This document shows positions 25,781-34,209 of a stretch of DNA of 64,000 nt, one piece after another. Numbering within the stretch: the first letter of the stretch is position 1; each line of letters starts with the position of its first letter. The translations under genes and the position numbers were made by a program. The notes under the pieces are model-generated. The model made no database searches and was not told the origin of the DNA. It saw nothing but the letters and a program-made list of their open reading frames with translations. Source of the stretch: Glacieibacterium arshaanense (GTDB taxonomy: Bacteria; Pseudomonadota; Alphaproteobacteria; Sphingomonadales; Sphingomonadaceae); contig NZ_SIHO01000002.1 of NCBI RefSeq assembly GCF_004681125.1, positions 496,001 to 560,000 of the forward strand, read 5' to 3'.

Positions 25781-26965
25781 ATGGCGAATTGGTCCCCGCC
25801 GCGACGAACGCTTCTGTTCGTGGCCGGGACCCGGCCCGAGGTCATCAAGCTTGCGCCGTTGATAATGGCGCTAGAAGGCCATCCGCAATTTTCATGTGTC
25901 GTCTGTGCTTCGGCGCAGCATCGCGACTTGCTCGACGCGGCATTTGCCGGTTTTGGCATCGTCCCCGACATTGATCTCGATATCATGCGCGCGCACCAGA
26001 CGCCGCTCGGCGTCGTCGCCGGCGTACTTGCGGCGCTTGAACCGGTGCTGGCGCACCACCGGCCCGTCGCGCTGATTGTCCAGGGCGATACCGCGACGGC
26101 ATTCGCGGCGGCCCAAGCCGGCGCCTATGCGCGCGTTCCGGTGGTGCATGTCGAAGCCGGGCTGCGCAGCGGCGATGACAACGAACCCTTCCCCGAAGAA
26201 TTCCATCGCCGCGCCATCGCGCAGTTCGCGGCGCTGCATTTCGCGCCGACGCCATCGGCGCGCGTCGCGCTACTCGCCGAAGGCATCGCCGCCGACCGCA
26301 TCCATGTCAGCGGCAACACCGGCATCGATGCGCTGCACGCGACCGCCGCGGCACTGGCGCGCGCGCCGGCGGTGACGGCGCTGCTCGACAGTGAGTTCGC
26401 GATGCTGGGTCCGGCGCGACGCCTGCTGCTGCTGACCATCCACCGCCGCGAAAACCACGGCGCGCGGCTCGCCTCGGTGATCGCCGCGGTGCGCCTGCTG
26501 GCGCAATCGGATGCGCTCGACATCGTCGTGCCCGTCCACCCGCACCCCGCCGTCAGCGCCGCGGTGCAGTGCGGGCTCGGCGGCGTAGCGGGCGTGCATC
26601 TGGTGCCGCCGCTCGACTATCCGGCGTTCATCCACTTGCTCCAGCGCGCCGCGCTGGTGCTCACCGACTCCGGCGGCGTCCAGGAAGAAGCCCCGGCGTT
26701 CGGCGTGCCGGTGCTCGTGCTGCGCGAAACCACCGAGCGCCCCGAAGGCATCGCCGCCGGCGTCGCGCGGCTTGTCGGTACCGATACCACCGCCATTGTC
26801 GCCGGCGTCCGTGCGTTGCTCGACGCCGCCGCCGCACATCAGCGCATGGCCCGCGCCAGCCTGCCCTATGGCGACGGCCACGCCGCCGAACGCATCGTCG
26901 CGGTGCTGACGCGCGAATATGGCGGCAAGGTTTTGGTCAAAAGCGCCTCCGGCGGGCAGGGGTGA
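25781..26965 (+). CDS. wecB: UDP-N-acetylglucosamine 2-epimerase (non-hydrolysing)
   Basis: Converts UDP-GlcNAc to UDP-ManNAc for surface polysaccharides. The 394-residue protein has GTRPEVIKLAPLI, VVHVEAGLRSGDDNEPFPEEFHRR, LLTIHRRENHG and LTDSGGVQEEAPAFGVPVLVLRETTERPEG, all family hallmarks. Its last residues (about SASGGQG) and its stop come from a repeat element, so the C-terminus has probably been altered by that insertion. It is monocistronic here and away from the main polysaccharide cluster. Confidence 0.95.
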   Translation: MANWSPPRRTLLFVAGTRPEVIKLAPLIMALEGHPQFSCVVCASAQHRDLLDAAFAGFGIVPDIDLDIMRAHQTPLGVVAGVLAALEPVLAHHRPVALIVQGDTATAFAAAQAGAYARVPVVHVEAGLRSGDDNEPFPEEFHRRAIAQFAALHFAPTPSARVALLAEGIAADRIHVSGNTGIDALHATAAALARAPAVTALLDSEFAMLGPARRLLLLTIHRRENHGARLASVIAAVRLLAQSDALDIVVPVHPHPAVSAAVQCGLGGVAGVHLVPPLDYPAFIHLLQRAALVLTDSGGVQEEAPAFGVPVLVLRETTERPEGIAAGVARLVGTDTTAIVAGVRALLDAAAAHQRMARASLPYGDGHAAERIVAVLTREYGGKVLVKSASGGQG

Positions 26966-26976
26966 CCCCTGCACCC
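26941..26976. repeat. single REPIN arm, forward (copy 5, left)
   Basis: AAGCGCCTCCGGCGGGCAGG followed by GGTGACCCCTGCACCC. The core GGGGTGACCCC is shared with the opposite-facing arm at 28622. It overlaps the wecB 3' end and provides its stop codon. Confidence 0.87.
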
Positions 26977-27144
26977 GGTTGTTTGATGCGCCCTTTTTCT
27001 CGCTCGCATTAGTGCAAGCGACGAGGAGGTGGCATTAGCTGCCGGTCAGCAAACGACCCCGTTGCAGACATTAAGCGGGCAGTCATCACTGCCTAAAGGC
27101 TGCCGATAGTTGCGCGCGTCCTTGATGAAGCGCATAAGTTTGTA

Positions 27145-27444
27145 ATGCCGTACGGAGACAAAGTCAGGCTACCTGTCCAGCGCAAAGTGGCGTTCGTAGC
27201 CGTGATGCTCGCACTGTTTTGGTTGGCAAATGCTTGGCTCATCACTGGGATATTCGGTACTACGGCGAACCCGCGCCTGCTTACGACCCTTGGTACGCTG
27301 TTTACAATTGTCGCTGGCAACGCTGTTCTGCTTTTCGGTGGTTTAAAGCCAACATTTCACTGGCTCAGGATCGCGAGCATCTTCAGCATCGGTGTGATGC
27401 TCGCTCCTATGATCCTCTTCATACTCGATCCGTTTGGTCGCTAA
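27145..27444 (+). CDS. small membrane protein of unknown function
   Basis: A 99-residue protein with about three hydrophobic segments (about residues 14-35, 44-64 and 74-94) and a basic N-terminus. I do not recognise a family. Its codons are less GC-rich than the neighbours', and the surrounding 26990-27480 stretch also looks atypical, suggesting recent arrival. There is no clear ribosome-binding site before the ATG, so translation is uncertain. Confidence 0.5.
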   Translation: MPYGDKVRLPVQRKVAFVAVMLALFWLANAWLITGIFGTTANPRLLTTLGTLFTIVAGNAVLLFGGLKPTFHWLRIASIFSIGVMLAPMILFILDPFGR

Positions 27445-27510
27445 CCGGTTTGCGCTGCGGTAAAGCCGACCTTCCCCTTCCCACCCCATTCCGGTCATTC
27501 TCAAACAATC

Positions 27511-27546
27511 GGGTGCTGGCCTCAGGCCTGCCCGCCGGAGGCCCTT
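27511..27546. repeat. single REPIN arm, reverse (copy 6)
   Basis: GGGTGCTGGCCTCAGGCCTG followed by CCCGCCGGAGGCCCTT. It is directly joined to a remnant of an aroA 3' end, exactly as the arm at 28622 is joined to the intact aroA. Confidence 0.85.
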
Positions 27547-27613
27547 CTACAGCCCCTTGCTAGCCCCCGGCCGGCATAAAGTCGGCCAAGCTGGTGGCGA
27601 CGGGGCTTACGTC
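27547..27613 (-). pseudogene. remnant of an aroA 3' end
   Basis: Compared with the intact aroA end at 28658, this stretch keeps CTACxGCCCCTTGCTxGCCCCC and AAGCTGGTGGCGA but lacks 14 bases between. Translated on the minus strand it reads about DVSPVATSLADFMPAGG and then stops, against [14 protein letters not shown] in the intact gene. It is clearly homologous but diverged, so it is either an old duplicate or a piece of a related foreign aroA. Confidence 0.75.
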
Positions 27614-27734
27614 CAAAAACATGCCGCACCCGAAAGCAGGTCAGGTTTCGCGCGATGGCGGGCGGCCTTGACTTGCCGTTTCCGGCAAATGAAAAACGGT
27701 ATGCGACGCGCACTGGCGGCGAGAAGGGGGTCAC

Positions 27735-28598
27735 ATGACAGATACAATCGTTGCCGCTCAGCCGCTGTGGTTTCGCGTGCTGAATTTTCCATTGACGCGC
27801 CTGATCGTTCTGGGCGGTGTCCTGTTCTACTTCATGGGTAAGGCCCAGTCGTTCCTTGAGGACTATTTTGACAGGCCCTTGCTGAACATTCCGATCCAGA
27901 TCGGGCTCGGGCTGGCGGCGATTGCGCTTTATGTCGCTTATGGCAAGTTCATCGAACGCCGCGAGGTGACCGAACTCTCTACGCCGGGTCTGGCCGGCGA
28001 ATGGGGTGTCGGCGCGATGATCGGGGCGGGCCTCTACACAGCAAGTGCCGTGACGTTGATGATCCTCGGGATCTACAAGGTCGACGGGTTCAATCCGCTG
28101 ATGTTCCTGCTGCCCAACCTGGCCCTGGCCATCAAGTCGGGCATTTTCGAAGAGCTGATTTTCCGCGGCGTGCTGTTCCGATCGGTGGAAGCCGTTTTCG
28201 GAAGCTGGACGGGCATCGTGGTCTCATCGCTGGTGTTCGGCCTGCTTCACCTGATGAACCCGGGGGCGACGATTGGCGGCGCCATTTATATCTCCATCGA
28301 GGCCGGTCTGCTGCTCGCCGCCGCCTATCTCGTCACCCGCCGTCTGTGGATCTGCATGGGGTTCCACTCGGCGTGGAACTATTTCCAGTCGGCGGTCTTT
28401 TCGGGCGCTGTGTCGGGTACTGCGGCCACGCCGGGCCTGCTCAAGGCCAATATCGTGGGGCCGGAACTGCTGACCGGGGGCAGTTTCGGGATGGAGCATT
28501 CGGTCGTCGCGCTGGTCTTCTGCACCACGGCTGGCGTGATCCTGCTGCGCATCGCCATCCGCCGCGGCCACCTGATGCCGCCGATGTGGAAACGCTAA
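27735..28598 (+). CDS. CPBP-family intramembrane metalloprotease
   Basis: A 287-residue membrane protein with about eight hydrophobic helices. The CPBP (CAAX/Abi) motifs are present: EELIFRGVLFR, a second site in FGLLHLMNP, and GFHSAWNYF. A strong AAGGGGG site precedes the ATG. Family members cleave membrane proteins or handle prenylated or bacteriocin-type peptides; the substrate is unknown here. It lies in the rearranged segment between two repeat arms, so it may be accessory. Confidence 0.88.
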   Translation: MTDTIVAAQPLWFRVLNFPLTRLIVLGGVLFYFMGKAQSFLEDYFDRPLLNIPIQIGLGLAAIALYVAYGKFIERREVTELSTPGLAGEWGVGAMIGAGLYTASAVTLMILGIYKVDGFNPLMFLLPNLALAIKSGIFEELIFRGVLFRSVEAVFGSWTGIVVSSLVFGLLHLMNPGATIGGAIYISIEAGLLLAAAYLVTRRLWICMGFHSAWNYFQSAVFSGAVSGTAATPGLLKANIVGPELLTGGSFGMEHSVVALVFCTTAGVILLRIAIRRGHLMPPMWKR

Positions 28599-28621
28599 GC
28601 CGCAGACGCGCTTGAATAACC

Positions 28622-28657
28622 GGGTACAGGGGTCACCCCTGCCCGCCGGAGGCCCTT
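28622..28657. repeat. single REPIN arm, reverse (copy 5, right)
   Basis: GGGTACAGGGGTCACCCCTG followed by CCCGCCGGAGGCCCTTC. Its GGGGTCACCCC core is the complement of the arm at 26941, so these two may once have formed one compact element. It ends where the aroA stop begins. Confidence 0.87.
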
Positions 28658-30007
28658 CTACTGCCCCTTGCTCGCCCCCAACTTCGCCATCAGCGGCAGG
28701 AAGTCGGGGAAGCTGGTGGCGATAGGGCGGGCGTCGTCGACGGTGACGGCGTCGCGGCAGTTGAGACCCAGGATGGCGAAGCTCATCGCGATGCGGTGAT
28801 CGAGTTTGGCGGCGACGGTGGCGCCGCCGGCTAGCGGCTCGCCACCGCTGCCGTCGATGATCAGGCCGTCGGGCAGTTCGGTGACGCGCGCGCCGCAGGC
28901 GATGAGCCCGGCCGCCATGGTTGCCAGCCGGTCGGATTCCTTGACGCGCAGTTCTTCGAGGCCGCGCAAGGTCGTGCGGCCGTGCGCGAACGCGGCGGCG
29001 ACGAACAGGATGGGGAATTCGTCGATCATCGAGGGGGCAACGTCGGGTGGCACCTCGATACCCGTCAGCACGCCGGCGTTGATGGTGACATCGGCGACGG
29101 TTTCGCCGCCGACGCTGCGGATGTTGGTCTGGGTGATGTCGGCGCCCATCATCGCCAGCACGCGCAGCAGCCCGTCGCGCGTCGGGTTGATGCCGACGTT
29201 GGTGACGGTGACGCTGCTGCCCGGCACGATCAGCGCCGCGACCAGCGGGAAGGCGGCAGACGACGGATCGCCTGGAACGGTGAGTTGCTGCGGCCGCAGC
29301 TCGGCCTCGCCGGTGATGGTGATTTCGCGCCCTGCGGGCGTGTCCTCGATGTGTAGCTGTGCGCCGAAGCCGGCGAGCATGCGTTCGCTGTGGTCGCGCG
29401 TCGCGATTTTTTCGACGACGGTGGTGCGTCCCGGCGTGTTGAGCCCGGCGAGCAGCACCGCCGATTTGACCTGCGCCGATGCCACCGGCAGCACGTAGCG
29501 GATCGGCAGCGGCAGCGCCGCACCGACCATCGTCAGCGGCAGGCAGCCGCCGGGTGCGGTGGTGAAGGTTGCGCCCATTTGCGTCAGCGGCTCGGTGACG
29601 CGCGCCATCGGCCGCCGCGACAGCGAGGCGTCGCCGGTCAAGGTCACGGTAATGGGGTGCGTCGCGAACAGTCCCATCAGCAGGCGCGTTGACGTGCCGC
29701 TGTTGCCCATGTCGAGCGCGGTGCGCGGTTGCAGCAGTCCGCCGACGCCGACGCCGTGGACGTGCCAGCGGCCCGTAGCTGTGCGGGTGATGTCGGCGCC
29801 GCAGGCGCGCAGCGCGGCGGCGGTCGCCAGTACGTCCTCGCCTTCGAGCAGCCCGTCGATGATGGTTTCGCCGACCGCGAGCGCGCCGAACATCAGCGAG
29901 CGGTGCGAAATCGACTTGTCGCCCGGGACAGTGATGGTGCCCGCCAGCGGGCCATAGGCAAACAGCCGCAAGGGCACGGGTTGCGAGGTGTGGGAATCTG
30001 CGTTCAT
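28658..30007 (-). CDS. aroA: 3-phosphoshikimate 1-carboxyvinyltransferase (EPSP synthase)
   Basis: Sixth step of the shikimate pathway. The 449-residue protein shows [49 protein letters not shown] and [16 protein letters not shown], which together are diagnostic. [10 protein letters not shown] (ATG 30007) matches normal family length; the frame continues upstream without conserved sequence. A diverged remnant of an aroA end lies about 1.1 kb downstream. Confidence 0.97.
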   Translation of the reverse strand: MNADSHTSQPVPLRLFAYGPLAGTITVPGDKSISHRSLMFGALAVGETIIDGLLEGEDVLATAAALRACGADITRTATGRWHVHGVGVGGLLQPRTALDMGNSGTSTRLLMGLFATHPITVTLTGDASLSRRPMARVTEPLTQMGATFTTAPGGCLPLTMVGAALPLPIRYVLPVASAQVKSAVLLAGLNTPGRTTVVEKIATRDHSERMLAGFGAQLHIEDTPAGREITITGEAELRPQQLTVPGDPSSAAFPLVAALIVPGSSVTVTNVGINPTRDGLLRVLAMMGADITQTNIRSVGGETVADVTINAGVLTGIEVPPDVAPSMIDEFPILFVAAAFAHGRTTLRGLEELRVKESDRLATMAAGLIACGARVTELPDGLIIDGSGGEPLAGGATVAAKLDHRIAMSFAILGLNCRDAVTVDDARPIATSFPDFLPLMAKLGASKGQ

Positions 30008-30139
30008 ATCGGGGCACGCTTTGACAGCGCCGCATGGCTGTGGCAAGGCGCGGCGCTTAATCGAACTTGGCGATTCAAACAGCCTGTCCAGCCAAGCCGC
30101 GCTGGCGCAGGCGCGTCAGAATGAATTTGGAGACTCGAC

Positions 30140-30463
30140 GTGGTAAAAGCCGAATGGGGCACCAAGCGTGCCTGCCCGAAGTGCAACACGCGCTTTTATG
30201 ACCTGACCATCGATGAACCGGTGACCTGCATCGCCTGCGGTCAGGCGTGGATTCCGGAACCGATTCTGAAGTCGAAGCAGCCGCTGCCGTTCGAAGCCGC
30301 CAAGCCGACGGCGATTGTCAGCGAAGACGGCCAGGAAGTGCTCGTCGATGATCTCGATCTCGATGTCGCGGAAGCCGAAGACACCGAAGCGCCCGATGTC
30401 GATCTGGGTGACGACGACGACCTGTCGACTGTGGTCAACAGCGATCAGGAAGAAGAAGGCTGA
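30140..30463 (+). CDS. TIGR02300/FYDLN_acid family protein
   Basis: A 107-residue protein with a zinc-ribbon-like N-terminus: CPKCNTRFYDL and CIACGQAW supply four cysteines, and the tail is strongly acidic. This is the alphaproteobacterial FYDLN_acid family of unknown function. The start is GTG 30140 with GGAG seven bases upstream. It is divergent from aroA, and a hairpin follows its stop. Confidence 0.92.
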   Translation: MVKAEWGTKRACPKCNTRFYDLTIDEPVTCIACGQAWIPEPILKSKQPLPFEAAKPTAIVSEDGQEVLVDDLDLDVAEAEDTEAPDVDLGDDDDLSTVVNSDQEEEG

Positions 30464-30472
30464 AAATCAGGC

Positions 30473-30501
30473 ATGCGCGGGGCTTGCACTGTCCCGCGCA
30501 T
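30473..30501 (+). terminator. hairpin after FYDLN-family gene
   Basis: Perfect 9-bp arms ATGCGCGGG / CCCGCGCAT around an 11-base loop, ten bases after the stop codon. The T-run that follows is weak, so this is a candidate terminator or 3'-stabilising hairpin that isolates the gene from the downstream tRNA. Confidence 0.5.
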
Positions 30502-30553
30502 TCGCCTATTTGCCTGCCTCCGCCCCACAGTAGGGGCCGGCACGAAGTGGTAC

Positions 30554-30629
30554 GGGGCGTTAGCTCAGCTGGGAGAGCGCTACGATGGCATTGTAGAGGT
30601 CAACGGTTCGATCCCGTTACGCTCCACCA
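30554..30629 (+). tRNA. tRNA-Ala (anticodon GGC)
   Basis: A 76-nt cloverleaf: acceptor GGGGCGT/ACGCTCC, D arm TAGCTCAGCTGGGAGAGC, anticodon stem CTACG with loop ATGGCAT (anticodon GGC), T arm with GGTTCGATCCC, and encoded CCA. Confidence 0.96.
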
Positions 30630-30738
30630 CTTCATGCCCGGCGCGCAGAGCGCGCCAAACAAATAAATTCCGCGCAAATCCGAAATTGAAATTCTTTGGT
30701 TCCTGGTCCGCCACGCGGCGCGCCGTTCTCCGGAGGCC

Positions 30739-31584
30739 GTGATGACCCTTGCATTGATCGTCGGCGGCTCGGGACAGGACGGCGCCTATCTGGCGCGGCT
30801 GCTGCTGGCGCGCGGGGCCAATGTTTTCGCCACGACGCGCAATACGCATGCGCAGGCGGGTGCACGCTTGGCGATTGTCGGCGTGGCTGATGCGGTAAAG
30901 CTGCACCGCTTCGATGCGGCCACGGCAACGCCCGATGCGATGGCCAAGCTGCTCGACACGCTGCAGCCTGACCAGATTTATCACCTCGCCGCCTCGCCCG
31001 ACGTCACGACGTGGCTGCAGGCCATCCGCGACCGTGCCCCGGCCTTACGGCTGTTCGCGGCGGCATCGGCCGCGACGCCCGAGGCTGTGGCCGCCGTGCG
31101 GCAGTTCCGCGAATCGCACGGCGTCTTCGCGGTGACGGGGTTGCTCGGCGCGCATGAATCGCGCCTCGCGCCGCCCAGCGCGCTGCTGCGCCACATTGTC
31201 GAGGCAGCCCACGCCTGCAAACACGGCGGCGGCGAGAAATTGCGCATCGGTGCGCTCGATACGCTGTGCGACATCGGCTGGGCGCCCGAATATGTCGATG
31301 CGATGACGAAGATGCTGTCGGCCAGCGCCGCCGCCGATTGCGCCATCAGCACCGGTCGGCCCATCGCCTTGCAGGACTTCGTCGCGCAGGCGTTCGATAC
31401 ATTTGGGCTCGACTGGCAGGCGCATGTCGATATCGATCCGGCGTTCTCCGTGCCGGCGGTGGCGGCGGTCATCGGCGACCCGGTACCGGCACAGACGCTG
31501 CTGCGCTGGCGTGCCGATACCTTCGGCAAGGATCTGGTCGAAACACTCTGCGAGGCCGCTGGCGCCGGCGCGCATTTGGCCTGA
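30739..31584 (+). CDS. GDP-mannose 4,6-dehydratase-like protein lacking the catalytic segment
   Basis: A 281-residue extended-SDR relative. The NADP-binding GGSGQDGAYLARLLLARG and PDQIYHLAASPDV match GDP-mannose dehydratase, as do VFAVTGLLGAHES and the C-terminal DIGWAPEYVDAM region. The stretch that should hold Ser/Thr and the YxxxK catalytic pair is missing: LRLFAAASAATPEAV runs straight into AVRQFRESHG. It is therefore about 60-90 residues shorter than the enzyme and probably inactive or repurposed. It opens the polysaccharide cluster. Confidence 0.8.
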   Translation: MMTLALIVGGSGQDGAYLARLLLARGANVFATTRNTHAQAGARLAIVGVADAVKLHRFDAATATPDAMAKLLDTLQPDQIYHLAASPDVTTWLQAIRDRAPALRLFAAASAATPEAVAAVRQFRESHGVFAVTGLLGAHESRLAPPSALLRHIVEAAHACKHGGGEKLRIGALDTLCDIGWAPEYVDAMTKMLSASAAADCAISTGRPIALQDFVAQAFDTFGLDWQAHVDIDPAFSVPAVAAVIGDPVPAQTLLRWRADTFGKDLVETLCEAAGAGAHLA

Positions 31585-31689
31585 CAGCGGGCTGAAACCT
31601 GTTATGGACGAATGTCGGGCCGTGTGCCAAACGCTGCCTGATTGCGGCACAGCCGATTATGCCAGCCGGCAGTATGTTCTGGGGTGACA

Positions 31690-32682
31690 ATGGTAAAGCA
31701 GTCCAACGACCTGGCGAACGCTGCCAACGCCGGCGCGGCAAGCCCGCCCGTCCCTGAATTTGATGCCAATATGCCCGTTGACGACCATCGCTGGCTCGGC
31801 GCGCTGCTCGAAAACCTGCGTGCCAAATGGTGGTGGGTCGCGGCCGGCGGCGCGGCATTCGCCCTGTTGGCACTGATTTACCTGTGGAATGCCGATTACG
31901 AATACACCGCCAGCCTGCGCGTTTCGGCGACGCAGCCGGCTTCCGCGCGGTCATCGGGTCTCGGCTCGCTGGGCGGACTCGCCGCGATTGCCGGCGTCGG
32001 CGGGCTTGCGGGCGAAACCGCGACGCCGTTCAAGCTATATGTCGAGGGACTGCAATCACGCGCCGTCGCCAAGCGCATGGCCGACAACCCCGAATTGATG
32101 CATACGATTTTTGCGCCGCATTGGGATGCCGCGACCAAGCGCTGGCGTGAGCCCGCGAGTGCTGCGCGCACTGCCAAAAACGCCGTCTTCGGCATGCTGG
32201 GCCTGCCGGTCTATGCTTGGGAGCCGCCGGGCGCGGCACAGATGCAGCTGTTCTTGGCTGAAAACATCAGTATCGACCAGAATATCAAGACGCCGCTGGT
32301 GACGATCTCGATCCAGTCGGTCGACCCGGTGTTTGCCGTCAAGTTCCTGACCGAGCTGCACCGCGTTTCCGACCAGCTGCTGCGCGAGCAATCGCGCGCG
32401 CGCACTGAATCGAACATCGCCTATCTCACCGACAAGCTCGGCACCGTCAGCATGGCGGAATATCGCCAGGTACTGTTCGATTCGATTGCCGACCAGGAAA
32501 AGCAGATGATGCTGGTCAACAACGCCGCGCCGTTTGCTGCCGAACCGTTCGGACCGGCGACGGCGTCGCTGCGGCCGACCAGCCCGCGACCGCTGCCGAC
32601 CTTGATCGGCAGCACGATTGCCGGGCTGCTGTTCGGTGCCGCCATCGCCATGTTGTTCGGACGACGCAAGCGCAGCAACTGA
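31690..32682 (+). CDS. polysaccharide chain-length determinant (Wzz-family)
   Basis: A 330-residue protein with two membrane helices (about residues 46-66 and 301-321) bracketing a periplasmic domain, the Wzz/PCP topology. PTSPRPLPTLIGSTIAGLL before the second helix is the Pro-rich family signature. No kinase domain is attached. The ATG follows GGGGTGA. It would set the length of the polymer made by the polymerase at 38859. Confidence 0.9.
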   Translation: MVKQSNDLANAANAGAASPPVPEFDANMPVDDHRWLGALLENLRAKWWWVAAGGAAFALLALIYLWNADYEYTASLRVSATQPASARSSGLGSLGGLAAIAGVGGLAGETATPFKLYVEGLQSRAVAKRMADNPELMHTIFAPHWDAATKRWREPASAARTAKNAVFGMLGLPVYAWEPPGAAQMQLFLAENISIDQNIKTPLVTISIQSVDPVFAVKFLTELHRVSDQLLREQSRARTESNIAYLTDKLGTVSMAEYRQVLFDSIADQEKQMMLVNNAAPFAAEPFGPATASLRPTSPRPLPTLIGSTIAGLLFGAAIAMLFGRRKRSN

Positions 32683-32709
32683 TACGCTGCGTAACCGATA
32701 ACCCCCTAG

Positions 32710-34209
32710 ATGCTGTTCAACACCCCTGTTTTCCTGTTCGGCTTCCTGCCGATCACGCTGGTCGGATTTTTCCTGATCGCGCGCCGCAGCCACGCCGCTG
32801 CGGCGGGCTGGCTCGGGCTGATGTCGCTGGTGTTCTACGGCTGGTGGAGCGTTGCGGCGCTGCCGCTGCTGCTGGGCTCGATCGGTTTCAACTATTTGAT
32901 GGGGATACTGGTCACGCCAGCAACGCAATTGGCCGATATGACGCGCAAGCGGCGGCTGATTTTTGCACTGGCGGTCAATCTGCTGGTCCTGGCGACGTTC
33001 AAATACGCCGACTTCTTCATCGTCAACGCCAATGTCGCGTTGGGGGCTGCGGGTATTCGTGAAGTCGGCCTGCTCGGCATCGTGCTGCCGATCGGGATAT
33101 CGTTCTACACCTTCACGCAAATCGCCTTCATCGTCGATTGCTATCAGGGCAAGGTCACCGAGCGCCGGTTCATTCACTATCTGCTATTCGTCACCTATTT
33201 CCCGCACCTGATTTCAGGGCCTGTGCTGCATCACGCGCAGATGATGCCGCAGTTTCGCAAGCCCGAAACCTATCGGCTGAACTGGCCCCTGTTCTACACC
33301 GGGCTCAGCATTTTCGGCATCGGGCTGGCCAAGAAGACGCTGCTCGCCGACAGCCTCGCGGATTTCGCCAATTCGTTCTTCACGCTGGCGCATGGCGGCC
33401 AGACGGTGACGTTCGTCGATGGCTGGATGGGGGCGCTGTCGTACACGCTGCAGCTCTATTTCGACTTTTCGGGCTACACCGACATGGCGATCGGACTGTC
33501 GCTGCTGTTTGGCGTGACGCTGCCGATCAACTTCGATTCACCGTACAAGTCGACGAGCATCATCGATTTCTGGCGACGTTGGCATATCACGCTGTCGAAC
33601 TTCCTGCGCGACTATGTCTACATTCCGCTCGGCGGCAACCGCTTCGGCGCGTGGCGCCGTCACGTCAATTTGATGACGACGATGCTACTCGGCGGGCTGT
33701 GGCACGGCGCCAACTGGACATTTGTGTTGTGGGGCGCGGCGCATGGTGCGCTGCTGGTCATCAACCACCTATGGCGTGTCATCGTCGGGCCGGACCGGTT
33801 TCGCGGAATTGTGGCGCAGGCGCTGGGCTGGGCGCTGACATTTGTCGCGGTGGTACTCGCCTGGGTGCTGTTCCGCGCCGACAGCGCCGCGACGGCGGGC
33901 GCCATCTATCGCGGCATGTTCGGACTTAACGGTGTGGTGTTGCCGGCGCAGATCGTCGACTTTCTGCCACGCCTCGGACGCTGGGCGACAATCACCGGCA
34001 GCATGCCGACGCTCGGGGCCGGCACGCTGATGGGGATTTTCGAGCAGGCCGTGCTGCTGATAGCGGGCCTGGCGATCGCGCTGTTCGGCAAGCAGGCACG
34101 CTTCATGTCGAACCGCGCGCGACTGCTGGTCATCGGCGCATCCGCCGGGTTTGTCGTGCATGCGCTGTTCTTCGCCACGCCCAAGCAATTCATGTATTTC
34201 CAGTTCTGA
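32710..34209 (+). CDS. MBOAT-family O-acyltransferase (AlgI-like)
   Basis: A 499-residue polytopic membrane protein. LPIGISFYTFTQIAFIVDCYQG, FPHLISGPVLHH, DFWRRWHITLSNFLRDYVYIPLGGNR and GLWHGANWTFVLWGAAHG are AlgI/MBOAT motifs, with the catalytic histidine in the last. It moves acetyl groups across the membrane to decorate polysaccharide. The SGNH-like gene begins in its stop codon (TGATG), as in other MBOAT-SGNH acetylation pairs. Confidence 0.95.
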   Translation: MLFNTPVFLFGFLPITLVGFFLIARRSHAAAAGWLGLMSLVFYGWWSVAALPLLLGSIGFNYLMGILVTPATQLADMTRKRRLIFALAVNLLVLATFKYADFFIVNANVALGAAGIREVGLLGIVLPIGISFYTFTQIAFIVDCYQGKVTERRFIHYLLFVTYFPHLISGPVLHHAQMMPQFRKPETYRLNWPLFYTGLSIFGIGLAKKTLLADSLADFANSFFTLAHGGQTVTFVDGWMGALSYTLQLYFDFSGYTDMAIGLSLLFGVTLPINFDSPYKSTSIIDFWRRWHITLSNFLRDYVYIPLGGNRFGAWRRHVNLMTTMLLGGLWHGANWTFVLWGAAHGALLVINHLWRVIVGPDRFRGIVAQALGWALTFVAVVLAWVLFRADSAATAGAIYRGMFGLNGVVLPAQIVDFLPRLGRWATITGSMPTLGAGTLMGIFEQAVLLIAGLAIALFGKQARFMSNRARLLVIGASAGFVVHALFFATPKQFMYFQF

